Shown: piece by piece, positions 4,894 to 5,361 of the stretch | Numbering within the stretch: the first letter of the stretch is position 1 | How the letters are laid out: each line of letters begins with the position of its first letter | Source: JBQCEE01 sp051960575 | GTDB taxonomy: Bacteria; Actinomycetota; Actinomycetes; Mycobacteriales; Jatrophihabitantaceae | Reading direction: 5' to 3' | NCBI RefSeq assembly: GCF_051960575.1 | Contig: NZ_JBQCEE010000401.1 | Coordinates: 1 to 5,361 of the forward strand | DNA: 5,361 nucleotides | Translations under genes and position numbers: made by a program | The notes under the pieces: model-generated | Seen by the model: the letters and a program-made list of their open reading frames with translations, nothing else | Told to the model about the DNA's origin: nothing | The model's database searches: none

Positions 4894-5144
4894 AGCTCAA
4901 GCTCGATCTTCACGACATCTACAACCGTGGCGGCGAGATCGACCGGGCGTTGCGATCGATCATCGACGAGGCCGTCGCGAAGCGCGCTCCACTCGTCGAG
5001 ATCATCCCGGGCAAGGGCAGCGGGCAGCTGAAGAAGCACGTGCTGCGCTTCCTCGAGCAGCGTGACGTCAAGGCGCTGTACCACCGGGTCGAGAAGGACA
5101 AGGACAACTTCGGCCGGGTGTTCGTCCATTTCCGCTGGAAGTAG
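4890..5144 (+). CDS. Stand-alone small Smr-domain protein (MutS2 C-terminal type)
   Basis: An 84-aa protein made almost wholly of one Smr domain. The N-terminal LDLHD (residues 5-9) corresponds to the Smr LDxH motif, and IIPGKGSGQLKKHVLRFL (38-55) to the HGxGxGxLR region; it ends with a V-K-A-L-Y-H-R segment and the FVHFRW terminal strand. Smr domains bind nucleic acid, and several are nicking endonucleases or ribosome-associated nucleases. Small stand-alone versions like this occur in actinobacteria, often annotated as mismatch-repair MutS although they lack every other MutS domain. The His normally heading the second motif is Pro40 here, so catalysis cannot be assumed. The protein is Lys/Arg-rich. 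The ATG is supported by the motif positions; there is no Shine-Dalgarno, and it overlaps the stop of the putative leader ORF. Confidence 0.9.
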   Translation: MKLKLDLHDIYNRGGEIDRALRSIIDEAVAKRAPLVEIIPGKGSGQLKKHVLRFLEQRDVKALYHRVEKDKDNFGRVFVHFRWK

Positions 5145-5155
5145 CTTTCTGCTAC
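5141..5155. other. Small palindrome containing both convergent stop codons
   Basis: GTAGC (5141-5145) and GCTAC (5151-5155) are inverted around TTTCT. The left arm contains the TAG stop of the Smr gene and the right arm, read on the minus strand, the TAG stop of the opposing gene, with only 7 bp between the two coding regions. A 5-bp stem is weak, so a terminator role is doubtful. No better terminator lies between the two genes. Confidence 0.3.
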
Positions 5156-5361
5156 CGGGTCGTCTGCGCAGCGGCCGCAGCGATCGCGGTGCCGGTCATG
5201 TCGAGCGCGGGTTCGTCGGTCTGCCACGACCGGACGTCATCGAGATAACGGCTGCCGTGCCCGTCAAAGCGGTGCAGGCCATGCACGACGCAATGCCGCA
5301 TCCCGCCCTGGAACCCGCCGAGCCCGCCGGCGAAGAGCCCGGCGCTGTTCGGTCCATTCAC
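5152..5361 (-). CDS. C-terminal fragment of a probable glycoside hydrolase family 9 (cellulase-like) protein
   Basis: 69 codons, open to the right edge and ending in TAG; the 5' part is outside the window, so the GTG at 5361 is probably an internal Val. The segment Y-L-D-D-V-R-S-W-Q-T-D-E-P-A-L-D (residues 39-54) resembles the GH9 C-terminal block of the form YxDDxxSWxTNExAxxWNA, whose Glu (here E50) is the catalytic acid. The preceding N-G-P-N-S and Gly-rich LFAGGLGGFQGG also suit the GH9 substrate-site region near the end of the domain. Differences from the norm are Asp for Asn before the Glu and Met-Thr for Trp-Asn after it. If correct, it cleaves beta-1,4-glucans or related oligosaccharides. 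With so few residues the assignment is tentative; another secreted (alpha/alpha)6-barrel enzyme is possible. Confidence 0.5.
   Translation of the reverse strand: MNGPNSAGLFAGGLGGFQGGMRHCVVHGLHRFDGHGSRYLDDVRSWQTDEPALDMTGTAIAAAAAQTTR

Noticed and set aside
4608..5129. 173-codon minus-strand frame across the tRNA and Smr gene
   Set aside because: It runs through a tRNA gene and terminator, and is antisense to a recognised Smr domain.

Overview
This is a very GC-rich window with strong G/C bias at third codon positions. It contains an Actinobacteria-type dnaG neighbourhood: a dgt-like gene followed by dnaG and, a little further on, a tRNA-Asn gene. The lineage call (high-GC Actinomycetota, genus not resolved) rests on base composition, on this gene order, on the small SigA-type TANNNT promoter boxes and on the family-level look of the proteins. 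No mobile element, CRISPR array or defence system is visible. Most of the window is core metabolism and replication.

Layout. Positions 1-696 hold the 3' part of a dGTP triphosphohydrolase (Dgt) gene, cut by the left edge, where the first bases are a poly-G run. A large hairpin (about 727-785) separates it from two minus-strand genes that converge on it: a 127-aa YchJ/SEC-C protein (798-1181) and a Ser/Gly-rich lipoprotein (1182-1808), joined stop-to-start with no spacer. A 120-bp divergent region (1809-1928) then leads to dnaG (1929-3812, a complete primase), which overlaps by one base an unrecognised 171-aa gene (3812-4327). A minus-strand 78-aa YtxH-like membrane protein (4346-4582) converges on that pair. 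Next come tRNA-Asn(GTT) (4683-4755) with an intrinsic terminator, a small Smr-domain gene (4890-5144) preceded by a putative 24-codon leader ORF, and at the right edge a minus-strand fragment that resembles the C-terminus of a family 9 glycoside hydrolase.

How it works together. Dgt (dNTP pool control) and DnaG (primer synthesis) both serve DNA replication. The lipoprotein, YchJ, YtxH-like and Smr genes are probably independent units. The most interesting regulatory pattern is that three start codons (lipoprotein ATG, dnaG GTG, leader-ORF GTG) each sit 6-7 nt after a TANNNT -10 box and lack a Shine-Dalgarno sequence, which is the signature of leaderless mRNAs. The YtxH-like gene, in contrast, has a textbook AGGAGG. 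The Smr gene has no ribosome-binding site of its own, and its ATG overlaps the stop of the putative leaderless leader ORF, which suggests translational coupling. I saw no clear evidence of a wholly new system. The leader-ORF/Smr arrangement and the uncharacterised primase partner are the best leads.
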